A stretch of DNA of 64,000 nt from Pristionchus mayeri. Taxonomy: Eukaryota; Nematoda; Chromadorea; Rhabditida; Neodiplogasteridae. The first letter of the stretch is position 1, and every line of letters starts with the position of its first letter. This document shows positions 1 to 11,943 of this stretch, piece after piece. The stretch is taken from the NCBI GenBank assembly GCA_036245805.1, contig BTRK01000004.1, forward strand, positions 4,464,001-4,528,000, read 5' to 3'. Below the pieces are notes generated by a model. It searched no databases. It worked only from the letters and a program-made list of their open reading frames with translations, and was not told the origin of the DNA. Position numbers and translations under genes: made by a program.

Positions 1-466
1 CGCGAAGGTGATAGCGTCTCTAGCGTCGCCCCGCGCCCAAACGGCTATCGCGTGCTAGAATCCCTCGAGTGTACGAGAGACCATCTATAGAGTGATTGAT
101 TTGATTCTCTCACCAATTCCAATCACTTTTTCTCTACTATTATCAATTGTAGAATCGCCCACCAGCCCATATCAGTGATAGGAAAGTATATCAAATGAGT
201 ACATGAAATCGTATCCATTCGTTTTTAGTTTCTCTGTTCATCTTCGATCACGATTCGATCATAGAAAGAGCAGAGCATGAATGTTCTCTCGTTACAGAGT
301 GCCCTCTATCTCTACTCTCCCTTCTCAAGTCGATTTCCTACCCTTATCAGCTATCGAATCCATTCCTCCCTCTCTTTCTCTTCTCTTGCATGATCTTGCT
401 TCTACTTGTTGACCCCGGCTCCATTGTTGTTCCACTGTTCCTTCTATCTATTCTTTCCCTCTCCAG
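1..466. other. Upstream region with no recognised gene
   Basis: No reading frame here shows family features. The stretch ends in a pyrimidine-rich tract and AG directly before the isomerase start codon, which is probably the trans-splice acceptor of that gene. The promoter must lie here, but I see no clear motif. Confidence 0.4.
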
Positions 467-719
467 ATGTCAGTCCGTACCTACATCCGCGGGTCAACCT
501 ACTGGATTAAATATGAGAATGCGAAGAAGGCCAATGCCCTCACAGAGAAGGTACTACCATCTTCACCAGTTCGTATTTTCAGAACAAAAGACTGCATGTT
601 AGGAACTTTCTCACTCTTTCTTTCAGATGTACGATCAAATCAATTCTGCCCTCGATGAGGCGAATGATCACAAGGAGACCACCTTCACTGTGCTCACTGG
701 TGAGTAGAATAGGGGGAGG

Positions 720-783
<64 letters not shown>

Positions 784-1695
784 GAGAGAGAGAAACAGAG
801 AGAGAGAAACAGAGAGAGAGAAACAGAGAGGGGGCAAGGGAGAATTCATTCCAGGCGAGGGCAACTACTACTCCAGTGGCAATGACTTCTCGCCCGCAGA
901 ATGGGACACCAAGTGAGTATTGGCTTACGAAAGAATGAAACGACTCTTTTTTGCCACACTTGGCCAAAACCATTGGAGGAAAGCGGCTTCGAAGGACGTC
1001 GAGATAGGCTTTTCTCGCTGGGTTCGCAGACTGATTGACCACGAGAAGATCCTCCTCGGACTGGTTAATGGACCTGCCATGGGCATGTCTGCCACCACTC
1101 TCGCACTCTGTGATTATGTCGTCTGTTCGGAGAAGGTGAGGATGGAGAATGTCCCTAGAGAGAGGAAGAATCTACAGGCCTTCTTCTACCTGCCCTTCCC
1201 CATCCTCGGAGTCGGCCCTGAGGCAGGAGCCTCCGTCACTCTGCCCGCCATGCTGGGAGTATCGAGGGTAGGTCATCCTTCCCTCCCTCCTCTCCCTTCC
1301 CTCTACAGGCGAATGGACTGATGCTCTTCGGAGAGAGACTCGAGGCAGCCGAGGCTCTCAAATGTGGATTCGTGGGAAAGGTAAGAGAAAGGTAGATCAA
1401 TGACCATTATATCCCTCCTTCAGGTCTTCCCCCATGATGAATTCGAGAAGAGAGCTGAGGAAATGGTCGAGGGATTCGAGAAACTGCCTCGTCATGTGTG
1501 TTAATGCCTTCCTTCCATTCATCCATTCTTCGTTACCTTCAGAGTCTTCTCGCTTCGAAGTCCGTGATTCGAGGTCCTGTATGGAGGGAGAAAATGAGAG
1601 GAGTTGCTGAGAGTGAATTGGACACTCTCAGAAAACTATTCGCAACTGAAGAAACACAGAAGAGAATCGGAGCGAGATTCGAGAAGAAGAAGTAG
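467..1695 (+). CDS. Enoyl-CoA delta-isomerase (ECI/PECI-like), spliced
   Basis: Crotonase-fold enzyme that moves the double bond of 3-enoyl-CoA to the 2-trans position so that unsaturated fatty acids can enter beta-oxidation. The exons I support are 467-550, 627-698, 855-913, 979-1135, 1178-1267, 1309-1380, 1424-1495 and 1543-1695. The joined frame shows SSGNDFS (oxyanion-hole strand) and then VNGPAMGMS, ALCDYVV and FGPE-like (GVGPEAGAS) motifs in the order typical of ECI2-type isomerases. The protein is about 220 residues. It lacks the acyl-CoA-binding domain of animal ECI2, and no peroxisomal SKL is seen (the end is EKKK). The start sits one base after a CTCCAG acceptor. Intron 2 carries a long GA microsatellite. 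The compartment (mitochondrion or peroxisome) is not decided by the sequence. Confidence 0.85.
717..835. repeat. (GA)n microsatellite in isomerase intron 2
   Basis: An uninterrupted run of GA units is followed by GAAACAGAGAGA-type variants. It lies entirely inside an intron, so the ORFs over it on both strands are low-complexity artefacts. Confidence 0.95.
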
Positions 1696-2051
1696 ATTGA
1701 GAAGAGAGATGATAAAAAATGTTTTCTGATCTTTTGAGCTTCCCGCCTATGAATCAAAGCGAACTGTTTCTCATATCAGTTGCAATCTCGCTAACACTCC
1801 GATACATGTGTACTCTTCGTGAGTAGAGGGTGAGAAAGTGCACGACTGAATAGGGATTCGCCAGTGGGGAAGTTCCGCGTCCTCTTCGATTGTAAAGATA
1901 CTCACTGTACCAATACGATCGATATCTCTTCGTTCGTTCTTTCATCACTTTGCTACTCTCAATTTCGCTTTTCGTTCCTTCGTTGACGTTGTTTATTTCT
2001 CTCCTTCTCCCTCTCCCCTATCGATCCCTCTCTCTCTCTCTCCCTCTCAGC
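1696..2051. other. Intergenic spacer between isomerase and PLP enzyme
   Basis: Contains the isomerase 3' end and a long pyrimidine-rich tract (about 1975-2049) ending in TCTCAG two bases before the next ATG. I take that as the trans-splice acceptor of the downstream gene. The two genes are in the same orientation, but the 356-bp gap does not by itself show an operon. Confidence 0.5.
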
Positions 2052-4150
2052 ATGCTCTCCCTCCGTGGTCTGTCTCTCCTCTCTCTTCCTGATCTCTCCT
2101 TCAACCTAACTGCTGCTCAATCGGATCCTTTCCATCCTCAACGCAATCCAACGGTGAGAAAACATTTTCGAAACTCGAATTTGAATTGTCTCAGGGCCGA
2201 ATCAATCTCGGTACAGCTGAGAATCGAGTGTGTGAGAAGGAAGTGAGTGATAAACTCGAGGTGAGCTCGTTTGTGACTACTCCATTCCCCTTCCTGTGTC
2301 CATTCAGTTCAGGGTTTCCGATTCAGGTAGAAATCAGAGATCATTTGAGAGATCAAAGATCAATTCTCCTGTTCAGGGTTTCCGACTCACCCCCGATGGA
2401 AATCAATGGCTTCAGAGATATGCAGGCATCGGGGGAGTCAGAGGGTGAGCGAGAACGATACGGCACATCTATTCCTTTCCATTGCAGCACGAAGGCCCTT
2501 CTCCTGTCTCACTTGAGCGAGGCTCTCTCCTCTCCTCCCTCTATCGATCACTCGATTCTCCTCCATTCATGCACTGCGTCATACGATGTACTCGCCCATC
2601 TTCTCTGTGATCCCAACGGTGAGATCCCTCCCTCACTCCTTCATTCATCCTCTTCTCCTCCTCAGACTACATCCTCACTCCATCTCCATTCTACGCCCGA
2701 GTTCGATCTGATTGCGGAGAGAGGAGCGAGGTTGTTGTGAAGGGAGTACCTCTGGTGAGGCCATTCTCGCCCTAGTCATCATTTCATCCTTCTCTTTAGA
2801 ACATGATGAATCCCAGATTAGATGTTGATCACTTCGAGAGGGAATTCGATCGGTGGAATGGGAAGGTGAGGAAAAGAAGGAATAAGGGAGAAGGCAATTG
2901 TGTTGAGGGAGGAAGAGTCACAGCAGTGATCATCATGAATCCACACAATCCATTGGGTAATATCTACCAGAAAGAGGAATTGGTGGAGTTGTGCGAATGG
3001 GCTATGAGGTGAGCACCGTTACCCCCTCTCCTCCCCTCCTCTCCCCCTCTTTCAGCAAGGATCTCTTCCTCATCTTCGACGAGATTCTATCTGGAATCAT
3101 CTACGACGAGGACGATCGGACTTCCTTCCACTCAATTCTCGATCTCCTTCCTCTCTTATCCAAACCCGAGTTGGTGGTATGGATGAGCAGTCTGAGCAAG
3201 GTCCTCCCTCATCCTCTTCCTTCCTCATTCTTACCTTGCAGGACATCGGAATCCCGGGAGTTCGATGTTCTCTCTTGTACTCTTCCTCTCCTTCCCTCCT
3301 CCGTTCTCTCATTCGACTCGAAGCCCTCGCTGATGTTCCCGCACCCGATCAATTGATTGTGCAGCATCTGCTCGAGGACAGAGGTGCCTCTCCTCGAGCA
3401 ATCATCTGACTCTCTTCAGTTTGCACGCTCTCTCGTCTCTCTTACCGGCGAGAGAGCGTGAAAACTGAAGAGAGTCAGACCATCGCTCCTCTCCTCCTCC
3501 CTCCTCATAGCCTCCTCTCTCCTTCAGACTGGATCTCCTCCATCTTCTCCTCTGCTAGGCATCGTCTCTCTGCTCACGCTCAATTCCTCGTTCATTCTCT
3601 TCACTCCATCGACGTTCCTTGCTTTCCTCCCAAGGCGGGAATCACTCTCATGGCTGATTTCTCCAAGGTATTCATAACAGGAACGCGGCATGTTACAGGG
3701 GGTGGGCGAAAGATCAGAGAGCACAGAGAAAGAGAGCAATCTCTCACGAATTGACATGCTCTTTGGTCTCGAAGCGAACGTTATCTGGAAATTTGCCAGA
3801 GAATGCCGTGAGCAAGGGAAAGGAAGTTGGGTGCTCATTCCAGTATCTGCCCACTGCATCTATCGAAGAAGAGGACGCTCTCCATCTACGACTCGTCCAT
3901 GCAGGAGTAATCCTCACTAAGGTACTCCCTCCTCCACTCACTAATCAGTCTCCTCTTCAGGGAGGTCCCACTCACGCTCCGTCCCCTGGTTGGTTCAGAA
4001 TCGCCTTCGGAGTGCCTAAAGTGGAACTCCAATTGGGTTCGTTCACTCATTCGTTCTCTTGATGAACTGTCCATTCAAGGTGTCGCCCGTGTCTTCGAAT
4101 TGCTCGTTCCGGGAAGGAAAGTCGAGAGAGAAATCACATACGAACAATGA
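2052..4150 (+). CDS. ACC-synthase-like PLP-dependent aminotransferase, spliced
   Basis: Fold-type I PLP enzyme of the 1-aminocyclopropane-1-carboxylate synthase-like branch of class I/II aminotransferases. Joined exons give, in order: a start MLSLRGLS, INLGTAENRVC (substrate-side motif), LTPDGNQWLQRYAGIGGVR, SCTASYD, YILTPSPFYARV, MNPHNPLGNIY, FDEILSGIIY, SLSKDIGIPG with the lysine that would form the Schiff base, and near the end PGWFRIAFG with the conserved carboxylate-binding arginine. All motifs are intact and no stop is needed. The penultimate linker is YLPTASIEEEDALHLRLV. Start 2052 follows a TCTCAG acceptor. One intron (3388-3526) holds a 75-nt hairpin. The family is known from plants, fungi and animals. 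Animal members are mostly not proven to make ACC, so the substrate here is unknown. Confidence 0.9.
3405..3479. repeat. 75-nt hairpin element, copy 1 (intronic)
   Basis: Two 31-nt arms (3405-3435 and 3449-3479) are reverse complements with one mismatch, around a 13-nt loop. A near-identical unit occurs at 27700-27774 in an unrelated gene's intron. It could be a tiny MITE or a hairpin-RNA source. Confidence 0.85.
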
Positions 4151-4354
4151 GAAGATTTTCGAACGGGAACTTGTATGTGCTGATAAACTGTTGACTCTCA
4201 CTCGAATGCGCATGCGCGTAGTTTGTATCTTTGACTCTCTCGTGATCGTCTTACCCACTGGTTGCTCTCTTCCGTCCCCTCTCCCTTCTCACCCTCTCTC
4301 CCCTTCCCCACCTCTCCCCCCCCTCTCTCCCTCACTCATTGTCATCCCCCGTCG

Positions 4355-7300
4355 ATGCCCTCTCCTTCCTCCAAACTGCATACGTGTCTCGTCTGTTCCT
4401 CCCCCACCAAGCACGCCCATCTCGGAATTCTCCTCTGTCGAGCCTGCAAGATCTTCTACGGGTCAGGCTCCCCCATCAACTTCCTCCATCTCTCCTCTCT
4501 CTTTCAGCCGTGCTCAGGCGAGGAAACGACCACGAGTGTGCAGGGCGGGCACAAATAACTGCTGTGAGTGATACTCCTCTTATTTTCTTCCTCTCTCCCC
4601 ATTCCCACCTTTCTCCCCATCACTCCACCCTCTTTCCGTCCTCGTTTTCTCTCTCCTGGTGTGCGCACACACGTTGGAATAAAGCAGAACCGCGTGTCTC
4701 CAAGAGGCGCACAATCTTGCTTGGTAATCGGTCTGGTCTCTATATCCCACAAACGTTTCTCGACATATGAGGCCGTCTACGATAGATTCAACAAGGCTTC
4801 GGAACAGCCCTAAATACCAAACACACGAAAACTTGTTTCCTGGGGTAGTTTTCGATGCTAAACATCGTGGTCCGCTTCATTTTGCATGAATCGTTCATTC
4901 GGTGCCTGGGTGGTGTCACCTCACTTCCGGTCAAATCTACTTTTCCCCTTATTGTAACCTCAAAATTCACGCTGGAAGCACGACATTTCGCATACCCGAG
5001 CAGAATTTCATGGAGAATCGTCCTGTGTATTTCATTGTTCATGAATTTTTCTCGTTTAGTAGAAAAATCGATTTTTTCACTCGATCCTATGGTTGAGCGG
5101 AGACCACAATAGGTCGATCCGCCTTTTCACGCTGATTCGAATGGTATATACATGTATCGGAGGTCGACAAATACCTCTTACAGTCGATTTTATACATTTT
5201 GCGTCCATTTTACTGTCTGATCGAGGAATGAAAGGGATCAAAATGACTTTTTCATTCATTCCCTCCCTCTCATTCCTCGATCACACCGTGAAATGGGCGC
5301 AAAATACATAAAATCGAATGTAGGAGGTATTTGTCGACCTCCGATCTCCATACATGTATATACCATTCGAATCAGCGTGAAAAAGCGGATCTACCTGTTA
5401 TGGTCTCCGCTCACCCATAGGATCGAGTGAAAAAATCGATTTTTCTACTAAACGAGAAAAATTCATGACCAATGAAATACACAGGACGATTCTCCATGGA
5501 ATTCTGGTCGGGTACGCGAAATTTCGTCCTTCCATTTCCAAATTTCGTCCATTATATATAATATGGCGAATGGTGTCATCAATCTCAGATGTTAGAATCA
5601 AATTTAGACGCTCGAATCTGCTCGGTTCCAACGGGGAGCACATGGGGGTCTATCGTTTACGTTTCAGCCCATAAGTGCAAGCATTGTCGCTTCGTTCACA
5701 TCACTCGACTGCTGCAGGGAAATTTAAAGGCGAAGGAAGAAAAAAATGATGCTCCTTCCCAGGTTTAAATTACTTATTCAGAGATTGTTTTGAGGTTTAT
5801 CTCCGGCAATTAGCACAATTCACGTATCTATTCAGAAATACTTCGATCCCCTTCCTTCAACGAGCCTACAGAATTCCCCGGATTACTCCGCTCCATTTTC
5901 ACCATTGAATGATCAGAATGTTCCTCAGTGAGTTTCTTCATTCCGCCCTCCTCATCATTTTGTGTTTCAGATTCGGCAGACTCTTGTGCTCCCCGAATTT
6001 CAATGGAGGCAACTCATTCATCAATCGAATCCGATTCAGCTACTGGTAGGCTCTAAATATGCAAAATGCTGCTTGCTTGGCTTTGCGAACGTGATGGGAC
6101 GTTCCCAGTGTTCTCAATTTTCCATTTTGCATTCATATTTTCCCTTCCTCAGTACAATCGGAGTCTCTCGTCGTGCGACTGAACTGACTTCCCTCCATCC
6201 TCATCTCCATCCCATCCTCACCCTCAATGGGACATTCGTTAGTTTCTCTCAATTCTCTCTCTTCATCTTCCCTTCAGCCCCTCATTCCTGCCACTCTTTC
6301 GACTACGAATGTCACTTCTCGTTCCCTCGTCACTGCTCTCTTCGACTTCTGCACTGCAGCTTTCGAAGAATTCTCATCGCTGTCCCTACAACAGAAGGTT
6401 CGTCCCTCGAAGAATTCTTTGCTATGGCACTGTGTCGACCAATCACTGTCGGATGATAACCTTACGGATGATAACCAACAGAAGGTACCCTTCCACACTA
6501 TGTTCACAGCATGTTTACAAAGTGTCCAAACAAGTTTCTGTGAAAGTTCCGAATGGTACATTTTTTGGTTATCATCCGGAAGGTTTTCATCCAACATATT
6601 GTGTTTACGATCTAACGTATTATTTCCATTTATTCAGTGGTTCCTCCTGAAGAACTTCAAGTACTCCTTCTTCTCTCTTGAATCAGCCTATCGCGTATTC
6701 AAAGACTTCTCATCAGCTCCTCCCATGTAAGCCGCTCCCTCGGTTCATATCTCATCTCTTCCATCCAGGGTGTTCATGAGTCTGACGACGTTCATCACTC
6801 AGGATACAACGGGAGATTTCGCCGGGCCAATGGCTGAAGCGATCAGATCTGATTCCAAGAAGTAAGTTGCTTCCGATCATAGGGCCATAGGTAGTTCGAG
6901 AAGTGAATGGAGTGAGGGACTGAATGTGTGATGAAGAGACAGAGGGAGAGACTTGTAGGCTGAATCTATGTGCATGTCTACTTGCAGATACATCAGTCTC
7001 TATCTCTCAACTGACGTCCACAAGTGTCGAGATGCGATCTCTCGATTGAATCCCTCAGAAGAGGAATTCCTCGCCCTCCTCGTACTCTGCTGCTGGAATC
7101 TGGGTAGGATGAAGAATGGAGAGAGTGGCCAACCATCTTCTTCCAGAGAATAGCGAGGCCGAGCCTGAGTTGATGGCCATCGGAGAGAAGTATAAACGGA
7201 GAATTATGAATGAGTTAGAGGAGATCTACAGGAGAAAAGGAATGACTGAATTTGCGACGAGACTGGGGGAAATACTCGCTATCACAACGTTTCTGCAAGT

Positions 7301-7476
7301 GAGTTCTTTTTCCAATTATTTGATTGAGATGAATGCAAATACGAAAGCACTTTTATTTAGTACAACAGTGAGTGTTTTAGATGACAGCGGAGGGGATGCC
7401 ACTGAAGCTGGAGGTACTGAGACTGCACAACATTATCGAAGATGATACCTTCCTCTACTCGGTTAACAGGACTTGA
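4355..7476 (+). CDS. Nuclear hormone receptor A, spliced
   Basis: Nematode nuclear receptor. The DNA-binding domain is split over three exons: 4355-4461 (finger 1, CLVC...CRACKIFY, C-x2-C-x13-C-x2-C), 4508-4563 and the exon starting at 5668 (finger 2). Finger 2 reads C-x6-C-x3-C-x2-C, much shorter than the usual C-x5-C-x9-C-x2-C. After a linker, ligand-binding-domain helices follow: SRRATELTSLHP, then LFDFCTAAFEEFSSLSLQQK, WFLLKNFKYSFFSLESAY, SEEEFLALLVLCCW and YRRKGMTEFATRLGEIL, which resemble helices 3 to 10. The last exon begins near 7379 and ends FLYSVNRT-stop. Intron 2 (4564-5667) holds a large foldback and the intron after LSLQQK holds a smaller inverted repeat. Role: nuclear transcription factor; ligand and DNA site unknown. 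Confidence 0.85.
4976..5537. repeat. Foldback (inverted-repeat) element in receptor A intron
   Basis: The left arm (about 4976-5232) and right arm (about 5270-5537) are imperfect reverse complements, shown for example by CCGAGCAGAATTTCATGG against CCATGGAATTCTGGTCGG. The loop is about 35 nt. No ORF of its own. Confidence 0.85.
6453..6590. repeat. Small inverted repeat in receptor A intron
   Basis: GATGATAACC units near 6453-6480 pair with GGTTATCATCC near 6567-6580. The pair lies in the intron 6397-6639 of the receptor and looks like a short MITE remnant. Confidence 0.5.
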
Positions 7477-9323
7477 ACCTGGTCGGAGAATAGTTTCATT
7501 GGAAGTAGCCAAAAATATTTGTTATAATAGATGCCGTACAGGTGCATGATCTGAATCGATTGATTACTGGTAATGATGTGTGTGTATTCTGATCTCCCTT
7601 TTGTCATTGCATTCCAGTAGTACATAAGAGAGACTTTTTGAGTCAGTGAACATATTTGTGAAGACCCTTGGCAAAGTGCGAAAAATCAAAATCGCCCATA
7701 ATGTGCCTACATGTAGTACTCGACGAGCATAGCTCGGGTGCCCCATCCCGAGTGTTCTAGATCACTCTCTGCGAAATGGGACACATTTAAATCTTAACAG
7801 TGAAATGTCGAATTTCGCCATTTCGAAACCGATTTGAATGGTTGATGTCTCAAAAAATTGATAATATTCCATGGATTGCATGCAACAAATTCTAGAATGA
7901 TGGGGCATCAACTCGTGAAGAAACATCGAAAAAATTTTTTTTAAATTTTTCATTCATTCAGATGGGTGGGTAGCCACCATTTTTATTGTTTTATTATCTC
8001 GAGCTGTATGCATACTATTAGTAGAAAAAATTTAAAAAAAATGAAAAATAAGTTTTTGAGATATTGAAATAAAATCATTTCGTGATCACGTCAAACTACC
8101 GTACTCAAGTGATGAGAGAGTGTACAGAATGAAGAGGCCATCACACGAATTTAGTTCACGATTGTCAGGGTACGGTATAAGGATTACTGTATGTTGCATA
8201 AATTCATTCCACCCTTTCCGGCCTCTATTGTGCCACTACGGATTGATTTGCACTATTTGATATGTCAACAATATCGGTGTTACAGTAGTTCAGACTACGG
8301 TAGCCGACAAATGATAGCTGACGCACTGGATGGTGTGAATCATGTAACCTTAGGAAAATCCAGCATCACCCTTCACCTCAACACAATTCGTGTAATCGCC
8401 TCTTCATTCTGCACACTCTCTCATCACTCGAGTACGGTAGTTTGACGTGATCACGAAATGATTTTATTTCAATATCTCAAAAACTGTATTTTTCATTTTT
8501 TAAAAATTTTTTCTACTAATAGTATGCATAAAGCTCGAGATAATAAAACAATAAAAATGGTGGCTACCCACCCATCTGAATAAATGAAAAATTAAAAAAA
8601 AATTTTTTTCGATGTTTCTTCACGAGTTGATGCCCCATCATTCTAGAATTTGTTGCATATAATCCATGGAATATTATCAATTTTTTGAGACATCAACCAT
8701 TCAAATCGGTTTCGAAATGGCGAAATTCGAAATTTCACTGTTAAGATTTAAATGTGTCCCATTTCACAGAGAGTGATCTAGAACACTCGGGATGGGGCAC
8801 CCGAGCTATGCTCGTCGATTACTACATGTAGGCACATTATGGGCGATTTCGATTTTTCGCACTTTGCCAAGCACATGTTCACTGACACAAAAAGTCTCTC
8901 ATAATCAAATGATCAATGTGATTATCAATTCAGAAATAGTCGATAAAGTAAATACTTTACCGTTGTGGGTTAGATACGCATTCAAAAAATATGAAATAAT
9001 TGTGCTGTAACAAAATCAAAGTTAATAAATATCACAGTTTTACGGACATATGTAGAATACATTTATGATCCAGTACTTGCAATTTTGTGCTTGAGAAAAT
9101 GATGAAACGAAATAGCATAAACAACGAACATATTCATTTGGATCGGTAATGTAGGGAAGACATGATTTTTTGAAATGTATACGGAATGGTGACAAGAGAG
9201 AGGAAGAAATAATGTTGACCAGATCTAAACCACTCTGAGACTCATTTTGTGCACCCATGAACCTCGTATGGTTGAAGCAAGCATCATTCAGTATGTACAG
9301 TACTAGTTTCATGTTCTCACTGA
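7477..9323. other. Intergenic region dominated by a foldback element
   Basis: Lies between the 3' ends of two convergent nuclear-receptor genes. About 1.28 kb of it is the palindrome listed separately. The rest (7477-7622 and 8907-9323) is AT-rich 3' flank in which I see no gene. Confidence 0.6.
7623..8906. repeat. Large foldback element, arms about 510-520 bp
   Basis: The left arm (about 7623-8145) is the near-perfect reverse complement of the right arm (about 8396-8906), including CTCGGGTGCCCCATCCCGAG against the matching block at 8787. The 250-nt loop contains TACGGTA-like motifs but no convincing ORF. The end repeats contain GAGAGACTTTTTG. Non-autonomous DNA-transposon or foldback structure. 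Confidence 0.9.
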
Positions 9324-11943
9324 TCACGTCGGTTCCTCCACGATCTCTTCTCTCATCCCTGGCACTCCACTCTTCGTCAGTTGATACATCGTCGTGTTGT
9401 CATCGAAGACATTCAAGAGACGGAACATCTCCAGATTCATGGGCATGATGAAGGAGAGATCCTCAAGGGGAACGGCTTAGCATGTGGTGATCTCTGGCTT
9501 TGTATGATCATGTGGGAACGAAACAATCATAGGAGACATATAACATTTTTCAATCTGCATGCAAAATATGTTTTGATCAACCTCCTGGATTGTACCAGTA
9601 GACCTTTCTAAACATTTTTTGCCCAACTGATGTTACTGGATTCTTTAGAATGTGGCAAGCTTTTTTGTTTACTGCGTTAATCTCACATAGCCCCGTTCTT
9701 TTGAAATAGGGCTTATGGGCAGAGTGCAGAACCGATTATGCATAAGAAGAACCGGGCCTGTTCTCTGTCAGACTGACGTGGTAAACAAAGAAGCTAGCCA
9801 CAGTATGAAAAGTGGCGAGAAGCGAATAACACAGCAATTGGGGGAAACCCCTGAAAAGAAATAGGAAACCGGAATCGGAACAGCCCAAAATAATTGATGA
9901 AAACATGGTTCCTGGGATGGTTTTTGATGCTAATGCATTCGCAACTCTTTGTAACGCTGATTCCATTATATGTCCCTCATAAACGAAGTTTCCCCCAAAT
10001 CATACAGAGTACATCTCTCTCTCTCTCACCTGCAGCACCACCAGGATTCCCGTCAATTCGCCGATCCTCCTCGCACAGTCCTCTTCCGTTCCCTTCCTCC
10101 TGTAGTATGCTTGCAATTCAGCCATCACTCGTCCCCGATACTTCACTCCCAGAGAGATCAAAGACTCGTCCATCGTCGTATTCTCTGCATGAATAAGGCT
10201 GATCTCCGTGTTGACACTTTGTATTCTACTCGCTATCTCCCCACTTGATAACATGCCGAACAGTATCTCTCACCGATATTCCAGAAGGAGAGAACGAGAA
10301 GGGCGAGGAATTCCTCCTCTGAGATGTCCGCCTTCCTCACAGCATTCTGCCCCATTCGAGTGTCGTATTGGAGGAAGCAGCGAAGGAGACTGAAGGGGGA
10401 GGAGGATCTCTCTCTCTCTCTCCCTCTCTTTCTCACTCTCTCTAGTCTACTCACTCTCTCGCGTCTTCCTTCGCTGTGGGAGTTCGAGGGGCGAGATTCA
10501 TGAAGGAAGATGCACTAGAGTCACTGAGATACGTCGTGAGACTCATGAAGTGACTGGAAGGGAAGAGTTTGTAGAGACAGAAGGAGAAAGAAGGGAAGAC
10601 ACTCACAAGTGCTGCAGGTGAGGGAACTGAGTGCGCACTCTGTACGCTGACTCGAGAGTCCAGAAGGGATGGTGGAAGTTCTTGATGAGATACCACTCAA
10701 AATTCAATGATTTATTTCAACTCTCTGTCTCCGCTTACTTTATTTTGCAAGGAAAGGTCGTTGAATTCCTCGAATAGATTGGACGCGAAATCAAATAGAG
10801 CCGAGATGAGAACCCTCATCGAGTAGTTGTGGGATGTAATCGTAGCTGGTTTGAGAGGCTGAGAATGACGATGAAAAGAGAACTTCTAGGATGAACTCAC
10901 ATATTGCTGGTTGAACGAGCACATTGGATGTCTGCCTGGATGGAGTTCACTCAATTCAGCTGCTCGTCGTGAGATGCTCATCGTGCTGAGGGGAGAAGGG
11001 AAGGGATTGGAAGATGGGACGAGGACACTCACCCATAAAAGTATCTAACTTGCTCCAATAGACGAAGTGGTTTAATCAGGGATTCCCTGCGGACAAGACT
11101 CGTCTCCCTGGAAATAGATGCTTATTGAAAATAATCATAGTAGAAAATTCGCACAGTGCCAGATTAGTCTCCGCAGTTGCCTCTCCTGCCTCTCCTTTGC
11201 CTTCTCGTTCCCCTTCTATTATTCCCTTCACCAGTCGATCGATCTGTTCGTATCGACATTTCTTGCAGCGAGGAGATTTCCCTGAGAAGGAGAATGAAAA
11301 AGATCGTAGTATTCGAAATAACTCACTGCACTTCCCCTTGTTCTTCCTGCAGACCAATGGACGTTTCCTCTTCTCCGATCTCCTTCAATTCAATTTTTGA
11401 AAACTTACAAGACAGGATCATATTTATGGAAGGAACAAAGAAGTAGTTAGTACGTTTCCTATTACTTCTTTTTGCCAACTCTTGTAATCGGATTGACGCA
11501 TCTTGTCGAATGCGATTGGCGAAGGTATGACAACTGGGCAACGGCATTTGGGCAACAACACCGCACAAATCGATGTAGAGCGCTTTAAACTGCGTTTGCT
11601 GATAAGAAAAACATATCACCAGAGTCATAATTTCACGGACTATCGAATGAGTTAGGTCACAAATTGAGGAAAAATGGCTAGAAAGGCATTTGGGAACACT
11701 TTCAAACGTGATCGGAGAACTAAAAATTCAGGAGCGATCGGTAGCTAATGGCAGTGAGGCGCAGAGGATTTTTTTCTAAAGCAAACATCAACGTGGAAGC
11801 GAGATATGAGCGCTGACCCAAATATCGTTACCCATCACCCCAATGACCTACCTATAGAATATCTTGCAGGCCCTGCAGATGAGAACGGCGAGATGAGCGT
11901 GTTTAGTGGGTGAATTGCACACGAGACAATGCTGATCGACCAT
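9324..11943 (-). CDS. Nuclear hormone receptor B, spliced
   Basis: Paralogue of receptor A, with the same exon plan in reverse. Exon 1 (11943-11852) encodes CLVCNSPTKHAHLAVLICRAC (finger 1). Two further exons give finger 2 as C-x6-C-x5-C-x2-C (ending CKKCRYEQIDRLV). The ligand-domain exons read SRRAAELSELHP, LFDFASNLFEEFNDLSLQNK, WYLIKNFHHPFWTLESAY, HFMSLTTYL, SEEEFLALLVLSFWNI and YRRKGTEEDCARRIGELTG. The last exon (9461-9324) is MPMNLEMFRLLNVFDDNT...EEPT-stop and matches the last exon of receptor A. It is separated by an intron of roughly 560 nt and is easy to miss. All junctions keep frame, so the gene looks intact. Confidence 0.85.

Noticed and set aside
668..1042. Minus-strand ORF rich in Ser/Leu
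   Set aside because: It is the translation of the GA microsatellite and antisense of isomerase exons.
8191..8445. ORF in the loop of the large palindrome
   Set aside because: No start context, no homology signs, and it runs into the inverted arm.
9257..9611. + strand ORFs containing IEDIQETEHLQIHG
   Set aside because: Antisense of the last exon of nuclear receptor B, which matches receptor A on the other strand.
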